Source: Chlamydiota bacterium (lineage in GTDB: Bacteria > Chlamydiota > Chlamydiia > Chlamydiales > SM23-39). From it: DNA of 9,143 nt. The translations under genes and the position numbers were made by a program. Position 1 is the first letter of the stretch, and each line of letters begins with the position of its first letter. The notes below the pieces were generated by a model. It was given only the letters and a program-made list of their open reading frames with translations, had not been told where the DNA came from and ran no database searches. Positions 1-4,910 of the stretch are shown piece after piece. The stretch is taken from positions 1-9,143 of the forward strand of contig DAIDIM010000139.1 of the NCBI GenBank assembly GCA_027459365.1, in the 5' to 3' direction.

Positions 1-2
1 CG

Positions 3-140
3 AGTTTACCCCATTTTCGCAAAGCTGATATCTTACTAAGTTATATGGCTTTGCGAAGAATGGCGGTAAAATCGTCGAAAAGATTCCCGAATATCGTCGA
101 AGAGGCACATCGGGAATGGCTCTTTAAAATTCGCAATTGA
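3..140 (+). CDS. possible 3' end of an unidentified gene, cut by the left edge
   Basis: A frame open from the window edge reads 45 residues and stops at TGA 138-140. The residues are rich in Arg, Lys and Leu (for example MALRRMAVKSSKRF and EEAHREWLFKIRN). I do not recognise a family. The reading frame passes straight through two inverted repeats (5-70 and 83-117), so it may instead be an accidental opening in a palindromic non-coding element. A basic C-terminal tail of a transposase or other DNA-binding protein is conceivable, but nothing here proves it. Confidence 0.25.
   Translation, partial: SLPHFRKADILLSYMALRRMAVKSSKRFPNIVEEAHREWLFKIRN
5..70. repeat. imperfect inverted repeat, 21-23-nt arms
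   Basis: Bases 5-25 (TTTACC..CATT..TTCGCAAAGC) are the reverse complement of 48-70 apart from two single-base bulges, with a loop of about 22 bases. The innermost 10 bp (TTCGCAAAGC/GCTTTGCGAA) are perfect. A second, shorter inverted repeat, ATTCCCGA/TCGGGAAT (83-90 and 110-117), follows. Together they look like the remnant or end of a fold-back element, or a read-through terminator of an upstream gene. There is no T-tract after either stem, which argues against a simple terminator. Confidence 0.55.
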
Positions 141-163
141 TATAAATTTTACTTACATATAAA
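137..163 (+). promoter_or_regulatory. candidate promoter for the 186-656 gene
   Basis: TTGATA (137-142) and TATAAA (158-163) are separated by 15 bp, slightly short of the usual 16-18. The region is strongly AT-rich and ends about 20 bases before the AGAG Shine-Dalgarno-like tetramer (177-180) of the downstream gene. Confidence 0.35.
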
Positions 164-185
164 CTTTTTTTTCTTTAGAGATGTC

Positions 186-656
186 ATGACACAAAAAACA
201 AGTTCAGTTTCCTTTTTGCCCGTAATCCCGCAAGTTAAATCAGCCAACTCAAAAAATGGTCTTATTGTTGAACGGGTAAGATCTATTGCGATTTGTAAGG
301 CAGCACAGTTAAAATCTGGTGCAACTCATTACGGAATACTTCCTGCTGCAAATCTAATCGCGATCTCTCATACACCTGTCAAAAAGTCACATCCGAATCA
401 GCGAGAAAAGCAAATCGAGCAAAATAAATCTTGTTCTCAAAAGAAGAATGCAAATAAGAAGAACACTTTTCAAGTTGGCTTATCGGACAAAGATTGGCAA
501 AGAGAGGGCAGTTCTGCTCAGGCAGCTCGTGATAATAACGATGCGGTTGCCAAGACGTTCGAATCGTACATTGGGTTTAAGAGTTCTTCTCTTTCTCCAT
601 GTCGTGAAAACAAGGAATCAAGTCCTGCAGCTAAAGATCCCAAACTTGCACGCTAA
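186..656 (+). CDS. orphan basic hypothetical protein, 156 aa
   Basis: I do not recognise this protein. It starts at ATG 186, five bases after an AGAG ribosome-binding tetramer. An ATG at 181 is not usable because it meets TGA after two codons. The first 65 residues are a mixed hydrophobic/basic stretch with no clear signal peptide or membrane helix. Residues 65-95 are low-complexity and Lys/Asn/Gln/Glu-rich (around KKNANKKN). The C-terminal part is Ser/Lys/Asp-rich. It stands alone on the plus strand, has a plausible promoter at 137-163 and ends 50 bases before a GC-rich hairpin, as expected of a monocistronic unit. Serine-rich, low-complexity lineage-restricted proteins of this size are common among effectors of intracellular bacteria, but that role is speculation. 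An overlapping frame at 448-678 is a shadow. Confidence 0.6.
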   Translation: MTQKTSSVSFLPVIPQVKSANSKNGLIVERVRSIAICKAAQLKSGATHYGILPAANLIAISHTPVKKSHPNQREKQIEQNKSCSQKKNANKKNTFQVGLSDKDWQREGSSAQAARDNNDAVAKTFESYIGFKSSSLSPCRENKESSPAAKDPKLAR

Positions 657-705
657 AGTCAGGTCTGCGACGATATAGACTTAGTTTTCTGCTATATTGA
701 GAAAT

Positions 706-734
706 GCCTCGGCTTTGGGACCGAGGCTCTTCTT
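706..734 (+). terminator. Rho-independent-type terminator between convergent genes
   Basis: GCCTCGG (706-712) pairs perfectly with CCGAGGC (721-727) around an 8-base loop, followed by TCTTCTT. It lies 50 bases after the stop of the plus-strand 156-residue gene. On the minus strand it lies about 25 bases after the stop of the 33-residue gene and is followed there by ATTTCTC, so it may serve both convergent genes. The T-tract is only moderate. Confidence 0.6.
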
Positions 735-750
735 GCGCTAACAAGAATAA

Positions 751-852
751 TTATTTTTTGCCAGGCTTTGATGGAGCAGGATTTGGTTTTTTTGCTTCTT
801 GCCCTTTGTTAGCAGCTGGTTGTTGTTTCGATTGTGGTTGTGTTTTGTTCAT
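751..852 (-). CDS. 33-residue Lys/Gln/Pro-rich small protein
   Basis: The minus strand reads ATG (852-850) through 33 codons to TAA (753-751). Eight bases upstream of the start is a strong Shine-Dalgarno, AGGAG (complement of 861-865). The product starts MNKTQPQSKQQPAANK and ends PAPSKPGKK. Lys, Gln, Pro, Asn and Ala make up nearly everything; it has no acidic residue except one Glu and no aromatic or cysteine residue, and it is strongly basic and probably disordered. The strong ribosome binding site, downstream terminator and structured leader support a real gene. I know no family for it. Possible roles include a nucleic-acid or nucleoid-binding peptide; this is inference only. It is on the same strand as, and 103 bases downstream of, the MORN-repeat gene, so it may be co-transcribed with it or have its own promoter. 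Confidence 0.6.
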   Translation of the reverse strand: MNKTQPQSKQQPAANKGQEAKKPNPAPSKPGKK

Positions 853-860
853 ATGTTTTT

Positions 861-903
861 CTCCTGTTTAACATGCAACTTATTGATTGCATGATATCCA
901 TGC
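861..903 (-). promoter_or_regulatory. ribosome binding site with two alternative upstream hairpins
   Basis: The Shine-Dalgarno AGGAG is the complement of 861-865. Directly upstream on the minus strand is CATGCAA/TTGCATG (872-878 with 887-893, 8-base loop). Overlapping it is GCATG/CATGC (889-893 with 899-903, 5-base loop). The middle GCATG (889-893) is shared, so the two hairpins exclude one another. This could be a protein operator with three half-sites or a small RNA switch in the leader of the 33-residue gene. A 14-bp A/T palindrome (TTTTTTTAAAAAAA, 909-922) lies further upstream. Confidence 0.4.
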
Positions 904-955
904 TACGCTTTTTTTAAAAAAATAGAAGAGAATTTTTTAAGTGCCTCAAATTTAT

Positions 956-3361
956 TTATTTACGATCTTGCTGTGCAATCATTTGGCCGTTTATATCGTA
1001 TTTCTTTTTCAACCCTACCGCTACATCTTGCACAAAAGTTTGTTCTAATTGCGGCTTTCCATTGTCATAGAATTTATTGAATTTACCATGGCGAAGGTTG
1101 TTTTTATATTCACCTTCAAAGACTAAAACACCTTCTCTATTCCAGTTTTGGCAAAGTCCTTCAAGTAAATCGTTTTCATAATGATAGATTGATGCTGTTT
1201 TCCCATTATCATAGTAGGTGATTTCATCCCCTTGACGCTTCCCATTTATGTAATGACATTTGCGCCAAACCTTTCCATTCGGAAAATATTGACAAACAGG
1301 TCCTGATTGTTGATCCTTTTCGAAGGAGATTGTTGTCACAAGCTTTCCATTTGGATCAAATAACTTTGCAATACCCGATTTTTCTCCGTTGATGTAAGGA
1401 AGCTCGCTTACCTTAACCCCTTGTGGATCGAATTCTGTCACTATTCCCTCCAAGCGATCATTGACATAGTTCGCCTGCATTGCCAAAACCTTTTTCCCCT
1501 CTTTATTCACTGGGTAATAGACTTCATGTATCCCATTTTTAAAATGGTTGTGATAGTGATAGATCACCTCTCCTTTTTCGGGTAAATATTGTAAAAATCT
1601 CCCTTCAAGTTTCCCTAATACGTAATTGGCCTCTTCAAGAATCGTCCCTTTCTCATCCCAAACTCTTTTAAGTCCATCGATTTTACCCAAATCATATGGG
1701 ATGATCGATTGCAATTGACCATTCTTATAATAGGCTACATGTTCACCAATTGGATTCCCATGTTTGAAATTGGCTTTGCGTTGTAGTTTTCCATTTTCAT
1801 AGAACCATTCTTGCAATCCGTGTTGTTTCCCATTTTCAAAATGGAATCTGGTTTTGAGTTGATCTTTTGACCACCATGAGAGTGCAGTTCCGTTGATTTG
1901 ACCATTTTCATATTTGACTTCCGAAAGGAGTGCACCATGAGAATCCCACTCTCTCCACCAGACGTTTTTGTCTCCGGAGAGAAATTCAACGCGCGTTTTT
2001 AACTGTCCATTTTCATACCACTCTGTTTGGACTCCTTCGGGCCGATCAGCTTGAAAATAGGCATCGAGCTTAGGATTGCCATTTGCAAACCACTCTCCCA
2101 TTGGTCCACTTTTTAGTCCCTCTTTAAAATGGACTCTTCTCGACAAAACACCATTCGAATACCACTCTTCATGGACTCCTTCTCTTTTCTTATCTTTGAA
2201 AAAGGTAGATGCTTTGATCTGGCCTGAAGGGTAGTATTCTTTTTGCAATCCATCTAGATCGCCTGCAATGTAAAAATATTCTATTTTCAACGTCTGATTG
2301 GGGTACCATTCAGTATAGGCACCCACTAATCGTCCATCTTCAATGGAATATTTGCGCGTTAAGCTCCCTTGATCGTTATATTCTGTAATTGGCTCTAACA
2401 GTTTCCCATTCTTATCAAATAATGCCACATATGCGCTAATGCCGTTTGGATGATCTTTCCAGTGTCTTCCGGAAGGAATGCCCTCTTTATAAAGACCTTC
2501 GCCTGCTAGAATTCCATTTTCATGAAACCAACGCTCTTTACCATCTTTTTTCCCATTTTTGAAAGAGACTTTGTAACTTTCAGCTCCATTTGGATGGTAA
2601 AGAACATGAACCCCAACTGGAACTCCTTCTCTAAAATCTGCAACTTCTAATATTTTCCCATCTTCATAGTAGGTTGTTAATGCCCCATTTCCATGCAAAG
2701 CTCCATGTGAAAAATTCTTTTGCGATTTCAAAATGCCATTGGCATGCCACTCTTTTGCAATTCCATGGATTTTCCCTTCAAGATAAGGAGTGACAGCTGC
2801 CTTAACTCCATTTTCAAAATAGTAGATTGCTTCGCCTTCAATCATCCCTTGTACGTAGAGCGCTTCCTCTTTTTTAGCTCCATCTTCGTAATAAGAAATG
2901 GCAGGTCCATCTAAAGATCCATTTTTATAATGCGTTACAGCATTCACTTTTCCACTTGGATAAAAAAATGTACTATCTCCTTCGAGTATCCCTTCGCGGT
3001 AATGTGAAGTTCGCAAGACAGCCCCATTCTGCGCAAAATCAAGGCGGACACCATGTGGCACAATTCTTGAATTCCATTCTTTAACAACAGGCGAGTCTTC
3101 CGCAACTAAAGTCACATCGACCTCTGTCTGAATTTTACCATTTTCATAAAACAAAACTTGCTTAACCGCCCGTTCGCTCCCATCAACTTGGGGTTCAAAG
3201 AATAAGACTATTTTTGGATTCTCATGGGGATAAGCCTGCAAAACATCCAAACGCCAATTTGGTTGTCTTTTTTTGAGCCCATTTACCGTGTCTTGAAGAA
3301 CAGGCAATTGTGCAAAGATCGTGCTAAAACAAAAGAAAAAAGCCAAAAGGATTTTACTCAT
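956..3361 (-). CDS. secreted YwqK-like MORN_2 repeat protein, 801 aa
   Basis: The start ATG (3361-3359) follows a good Shine-Dalgarno (AGGAAAATT, then ATG). Residues 1-17 form a Sec signal peptide: MSK, a hydrophobic core LLAFFFCFSTIF, and Ala17 before Gln18. From about residue 100 to 795 the protein is roughly 28 consecutive 23-24-residue units of the form [E/Y]-[W/Y]-Y-x-N-G-x-[L/I]-x(5)-[Y/F]-x-x-G-x-x-x-G, for example EWYENGQLKTRVEF and EYYPSGQIKASTFF. This is the MORN_2 repeat (Pfam PF07661) of the COG2849/YwqK family. The label 'antitoxin' often attached to that family need not apply here. Such repeats form long beta-solenoid-like surfaces, and the protein would act in the periplasm, on the surface or outside the cell. 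The units around residues 285-330 and 605-640 are degenerate. It follows the T2SS pseudopilin genes but has its own likely promoter (3384-3412). A T2SS substrate is a reasonable guess, not shown. Confidence 0.9.
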   Translation of the reverse strand: MSKILLAFFFCFSTIFAQLPVLQDTVNGLKKRQPNWRLDVLQAYPHENPKIVLFFEPQVDGSERAVKQVLFYENGKIQTEVDVTLVAEDSPVVKEWNSRIVPHGVRLDFAQNGAVLRTSHYREGILEGDSTFFYPSGKVNAVTHYKNGSLDGPAISYYEDGAKKEEALYVQGMIEGEAIYYFENGVKAAVTPYLEGKIHGIAKEWHANGILKSQKNFSHGALHGNGALTTYYEDGKILEVADFREGVPVGVHVLYHPNGAESYKVSFKNGKKDGKERWFHENGILAGEGLYKEGIPSGRHWKDHPNGISAYVALFDKNGKLLEPITEYNDQGSLTRKYSIEDGRLVGAYTEWYPNQTLKIEYFYIAGDLDGLQKEYYPSGQIKASTFFKDKKREGVHEEWYSNGVLSRRVHFKEGLKSGPMGEWFANGNPKLDAYFQADRPEGVQTEWYENGQLKTRVEFLSGDKNVWWREWDSHGALLSEVKYENGQINGTALSWWSKDQLKTRFHFENGKQHGLQEWFYENGKLQRKANFKHGNPIGEHVAYYKNGQLQSIIPYDLGKIDGLKRVWDEKGTILEEANYVLGKLEGRFLQYLPEKGEVIYHYHNHFKNGIHEVYYPVNKEGKKVLAMQANYVNDRLEGIVTEFDPQGVKVSELPYINGEKSGIAKLFDPNGKLVTTISFEKDQQSGPVCQYFPNGKVWRKCHYINGKRQGDEITYYDNGKTASIYHYENDLLEGLCQNWNREGVLVFEGEYKNNLRHGKFNKFYDNGKPQLEQTFVQDVAVGLKKKYDINGQMIAQQDRK
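979..3064 (-). repeat. degenerate tandem coding repeats, about 69-72 bp, about 28 units
   Basis: This is the DNA behind the MORN_2 units. On the plus strand the word CCATTTTCATA or a close variant (complement of codons for YENG) recurs with a spacing near 70 bp, for example near 1791, 1902, 2009 and 2649. The copies diverge widely in DNA but keep the protein pattern, which indicates old duplications held by selection rather than recent slippage. Confidence 0.75.
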
Positions 3362-3383
3362 AATTTTCCTATTTTTTTGTTTT

Positions 3384-3412
3384 ATTATACAATTAAGAGC
3401 TTCTTTTTCCCA
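3384..3412 (-). promoter_or_regulatory. promoter of the MORN-repeat gene
   Basis: A perfect -10 TATAAT (complement of 3384-3389) stands 17 bp from a weak -35 TGGGAA (complement of 3407-3412). The start codon is 22 bases beyond the -10. It fills the short gap between the pseudopilin stop and the MORN gene. Confidence 0.5.
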
Positions 3413-3418
3413 GTCTTT

Positions 3419-4039
3419 TCAATGGCTTGGATGCGAAGGCCCTGCTTTTAAACCCTCTTCGAGAGAAAAAAGCTCAATGAGATCCCATTTTACCGGATTT
3501 AAATGGCCGCTCCGTATTTCAATTTGTCCATGAGGACGGATATCCCCACTCGAAGTAAAATCAAAGAAAATTTTATTCCTTTCTTGCCCATTCAAAGAAC
3601 ATTGGATCGGTCCAAGCATGATCGTAGGCATTGGGAAAACTCTCGCATCATCAACGCATTGTGTGCTGAATTGTGCCTCTTTCCCGATAGATAATTCACC
3701 TCGCCAATCTGATTGCATATTCATAGCAAGACGACGACATGTTAAAAGACGTGAGCGAAGTTTCTCTACACTTGAATTGAAACGTTTTTTCGCAATCATC
3801 CCAGCCATTTTCCATCCCATTGCGCTAGTTGCTAAAATGATCAGCGTAATCGCGATCAAAAGCTCGATCAAAGTGAGTGGTTTTTTATACCATTTATGGA
3901 AAATAACTTTATGTATAACAAGGAAACTGCACAAATTTTTTTGTCTGGAGCGAGCGACCATTGCCGAATGGCAAGACGCGAGTGAAGACAATATATTTGT
4001 TGCAGGGCTGACGCCGTCAGACTTAAATTTATTTTTCAT
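3419..4039 (-). CDS. GspH-like minor pseudopilin with an inserted leader
   Basis: A type II secretion pseudopilin: a short basic stretch, KKP, then LTLIELLIAITLIILATSA at residues 55-73, with Glu59 at the +5 position required for pseudopilus assembly. A soluble domain follows, with a GspH/FimT-like ending (FDFTSSGDIRPHGQIEI). The present frame from ATG 4039 has a 54-residue leader, far longer than the usual 5-30. Most of it (Lys2 to about Trp50) is encoded by a palindromic element (3886-4045). The residue before the cleavage point is Pro54, where Gly is the rule. No good Shine-Dalgarno precedes ATG 4039, which is 8 bases after the gspG stop. Without the element, ATG at 4055-4053 would read MSNKKP followed by LTLIELL, overlapping gspG. 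H rather than I or J is my best assignment from the fold-type motifs, not certain. Confidence 0.75.
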   Translation of the reverse strand: MKNKFKSDGVSPATNILSSLASCHSAMVARSRQKNLCSFLVIHKVIFHKWYKKPLTLIELLIAITLIILATSAMGWKMAGMIAKKRFNSSVEKLRSRLLTCRRLAMNMQSDWRGELSIGKEAQFSTQCVDDARVFPMPTIMLGPIQCSLNGQERNKIFFDFTSSGDIRPHGQIEIRSGHLNPVKWDLIELFSLEEGLKAGPSHPSH

Positions 4040-4045
4040 AAACGG
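3886..4045. mobile_element. about 160-bp palindromic fold-back element inserted at the gspG/gspH junction
   Basis: Reading inwards, 3890 onward matches the reverse complement of 4045 downward at about 24 of the first 30 positions (CCATTTATGGAAAATAA against CCGTTTATGAAAAATAA). The arms continue with CTGCA.CAAAT...TTGTCT (3927-3946 with 3986-4005). They close at TTGCC-GAAT-GGCAA (3961-3974). A small hairpin CTGACG/CGTCAG (4008-4020) lies in one arm. TA (3888-3889, 4046-4047) or ATA (complement of 3886-3888 and of 4046-4048) flanks it as a possible target duplication. It has no room for a transposase, so it would be non-autonomous. The exact ends are uncertain by a few bases. Confidence 0.65.
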
Positions 4046-4047
4046 TA

Positions 4048-4437
4048 TTACTCATCGTCTACAGTATCTTGAGGCTGCTGTTTCCGTTTACTATTGTACT
4101 TTGTTAGATTGTCAGAGGTGATTGCGAACTCTTTTTGTCTTTTCAAGTAAGCGATTTGAAATTTTTCACCCCAACCATCTTCAATGATCTTTTTAGGATT
4201 TTTTGCGAGGGCATATTTTTTCAAAATAGATTCCGGATCGCGGATGATATCGTCAGGAGATTCTCCCTCTGCAACACACATGAGGAATAAATCTTTCAAT
4301 TGTTCAATTGCCTGTTCTGTTCGAAATACTTTCCCCTTATCGAGAGTCCCTTTCATGCTATAGCCAATTGCACCCGTGATGAGTGTAATCAAGAAAATAA
4401 CGATAATAATTTCTAATAGCGTGAAGCACTTCTTCAT
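4048..4437 (-). CDS. gspG: major pseudopilin GspG, 129 aa
   Basis: GspG is the main subunit of the periplasmic pseudopilus of the type II secretion system. The N-terminus is MKKC followed by FTLLEIIIVIFLITLITGAIGY: Phe5 would be +1 and Glu9 is the conserved +5 glutamate, then a hydrophobic assembly helix. The position before cleavage is Cys4 rather than the near-invariant Gly. The C-terminal part has the GspG-type DGWGEKFQIAY...ITSDN pattern, but the protein is shorter than typical 140-150-residue GspG and ends in a polar KRKQQPQDTVDDE tail. A weak GGTAAG Shine-Dalgarno lies five bases before the ATG. The gene is separated from gspF by about 1.7 kb of inserted DNA and so probably uses the promoter at 4469-4496. 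Confidence 0.88.
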   Translation of the reverse strand: MKKCFTLLEIIIVIFLITLITGAIGYSMKGTLDKGKVFRTEQAIEQLKDLFLMCVAEGESPDDIIRDPESILKKYALAKNPKKIIEDGWGEKFQIAYLKRQKEFAITSDNLTKYNSKRKQQPQDTVDDE

Positions 4438-4447
4438 TATTGCTTAC

Positions 4448-4468
4448 CAAAAAATGACATAAGTCGAG
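4448..4468. repeat. solo 21-bp copy of the MITE terminus
   Basis: CAAAAAATGACAT...GTCGAG is identical over 21 bases to the right terminus of the element at 4716-4736 and is in inverted orientation to its left terminus (4572-4592). The match stops exactly at both ends. Its inner side faces the gspG start codon, only about 11 bases away, and no partner terminus exists there. It would form most of the gspG 5' leader. Confidence 0.8.
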
Positions 4469-4496
4469 GTTATCACAGTACCAGGACAAAACTCAA
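4469..4496 (-). promoter_or_regulatory. candidate promoter for gspG
   Basis: On the minus strand TTGAGT (complement of 4491-4496) and GATAAC (complement of 4469-4474) are spaced by 16 bp. The -10 touches the solo 21-bp repeat. A separate promoter is expected here because the insertion disconnects gspG from gspF. Confidence 0.4.
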
Positions 4497-4571
4497 GAAC
4501 CTCTTTTCTCTGTCTGCAAGTAAGAAAATTGACTGTAAATTTACCGCTATGGAATGTGAAGAGGAGATACA

Positions 4572-4736
4572 CTCGACTTTGTACATTTTTTGATGGCATC
4601 TCCGGTGAGAGCGTCCGCGCTTTTATTATTTTTTTGCTCGTCAATAGGGACGTTGCTGCTATTAACTCGCAAAAAAATAATAAAATCATCGGACGCCTCC
4701 CTCGGATCTGCCTTTCAAAAAATGACATAAGTCGAG
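4572..4736. mobile_element. 165-bp MITE-like fold-back element with ATACA duplications
   Basis: The two halves are near-complete inverted copies. Termini CTCGACTT..CATTTTTTG (4572-4592) match the complement of 4716-4736. Inner blocks GCGTCCG/CGGACGC (4611-4617, 4690-4696), TTTTATTATTTTTTTGC (4621-4637, perfect complement of 4669-4685) and GTCAATAG/CTATTAAC (4640-4647, 4659-4666) lead to an 11-base loop. ATACA occurs directly outside both ends (4567-4571, 4737-4741), as expected of a 5-bp target duplication. With the preceding GAG counted, the repeat is 8 bp (4564-4571, 4734-4741). It has no coding capacity, so it would depend on a transposase elsewhere. Confidence 0.8.
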
Positions 4737-4851
4737 ATACATAGATCTGTGAAAAAATAACTTGAACATTCAGAGAAATAGGGAAGGCCCGTTGCCATGT
4801 ACTGTACAGACATGCCACTTCTCGTATGAATAGAGAAGAGATTAAAAAATA

Positions 4852-4891
4852 TTGCAAAAATCCATCGAAGTTGGAATAATTGCAGTATAAT
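4852..4891 (+). promoter_or_regulatory. promoter of the AAA ATPase gene
   Basis: TTGCAA (4852-4857), a 17-bp spacer, then AATAAT (4875-4880). A perfect TATAAT at 4886-4891 is an alternative -10 but lacks a good -35. Either would start transcription inside or just after the loop of the hairpin at 4860-4908, giving a very short leader. Confidence 0.5.
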
Positions 4892-4908
4892 CTCCAACTT
4901 CGGTGGAT
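4860..4908 (+). promoter_or_regulatory. hairpin enclosing the ATPase ribosome binding site
   Basis: ATCCATCGAAGTTGGA (4860-4875) pairs with TCCAACTTCGGTGGAT (4893-4908): 16 pairs with one G-U, 17-base loop. The right arm contains GGTGGA (4902-4907), the only Shine-Dalgarno candidate for ATG 4911. In RNA made from outside, the site would be buried. RNA from the local promoter would lack the left arm. The DNA palindrome could equally be an operator. Confidence 0.6.
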
Positions 4909-4910
4909 AT

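Larger units (their letters stand above)
4438..4910. other. 473-bp gene-free, hairpin-rich segment between gspG and the ATPase gene
   Basis: No convincing coding sequence is seen. From left to right it holds a solo 21-bp repeat (4448-4468), the probable gspG promoter (4469-4496), plain sequence (4497-4563), the MITE-like element (4572-4736) with ATACA duplications, and two further small palindromes. Those are CATGT-ACTGTACAG-ACATG (4796-4814) and CTTCTC/GAGAAG (4818-4823 with 4833-4838). The ATPase promoter and start-site hairpin (4852-4908) end the segment. Minus-strand frames across it run through the palindromes and are not credible genes. Confidence 0.7.

Noticed and set aside
448..678. 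Second plus-strand frame overlapping the 156-residue gene
   Set aside because: Internal start, no ribosome binding site, ends past the real stop; treated as a shadow.
979..3064. Regular repeats resembling a CRISPR array
   Set aside because: The units are degenerate, continuous and in frame, and encode MORN_2 repeats; there are no unique spacers of constant length.
956..3361. Toxin-antitoxin reading of the YwqK-type protein
   Set aside because: The family name suggests an antitoxin, but this protein has a signal peptide, is very large and has no toxin gene beside it.
3618..4121. Plus-strand open frame opposite the pseudopilin gene
   Set aside because: It is a shadow of the gspH-like gene and of the palindrome, with no ribosome binding site and no family resemblance. 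The minus strand has the prepilin motif.
4444..4857. Minus-strand 137-residue frame upstream of gspG
   Set aside because: It runs through the MITE and both duplications and lacks domain or composition signs of a protein. The palindrome explains the open frame better.
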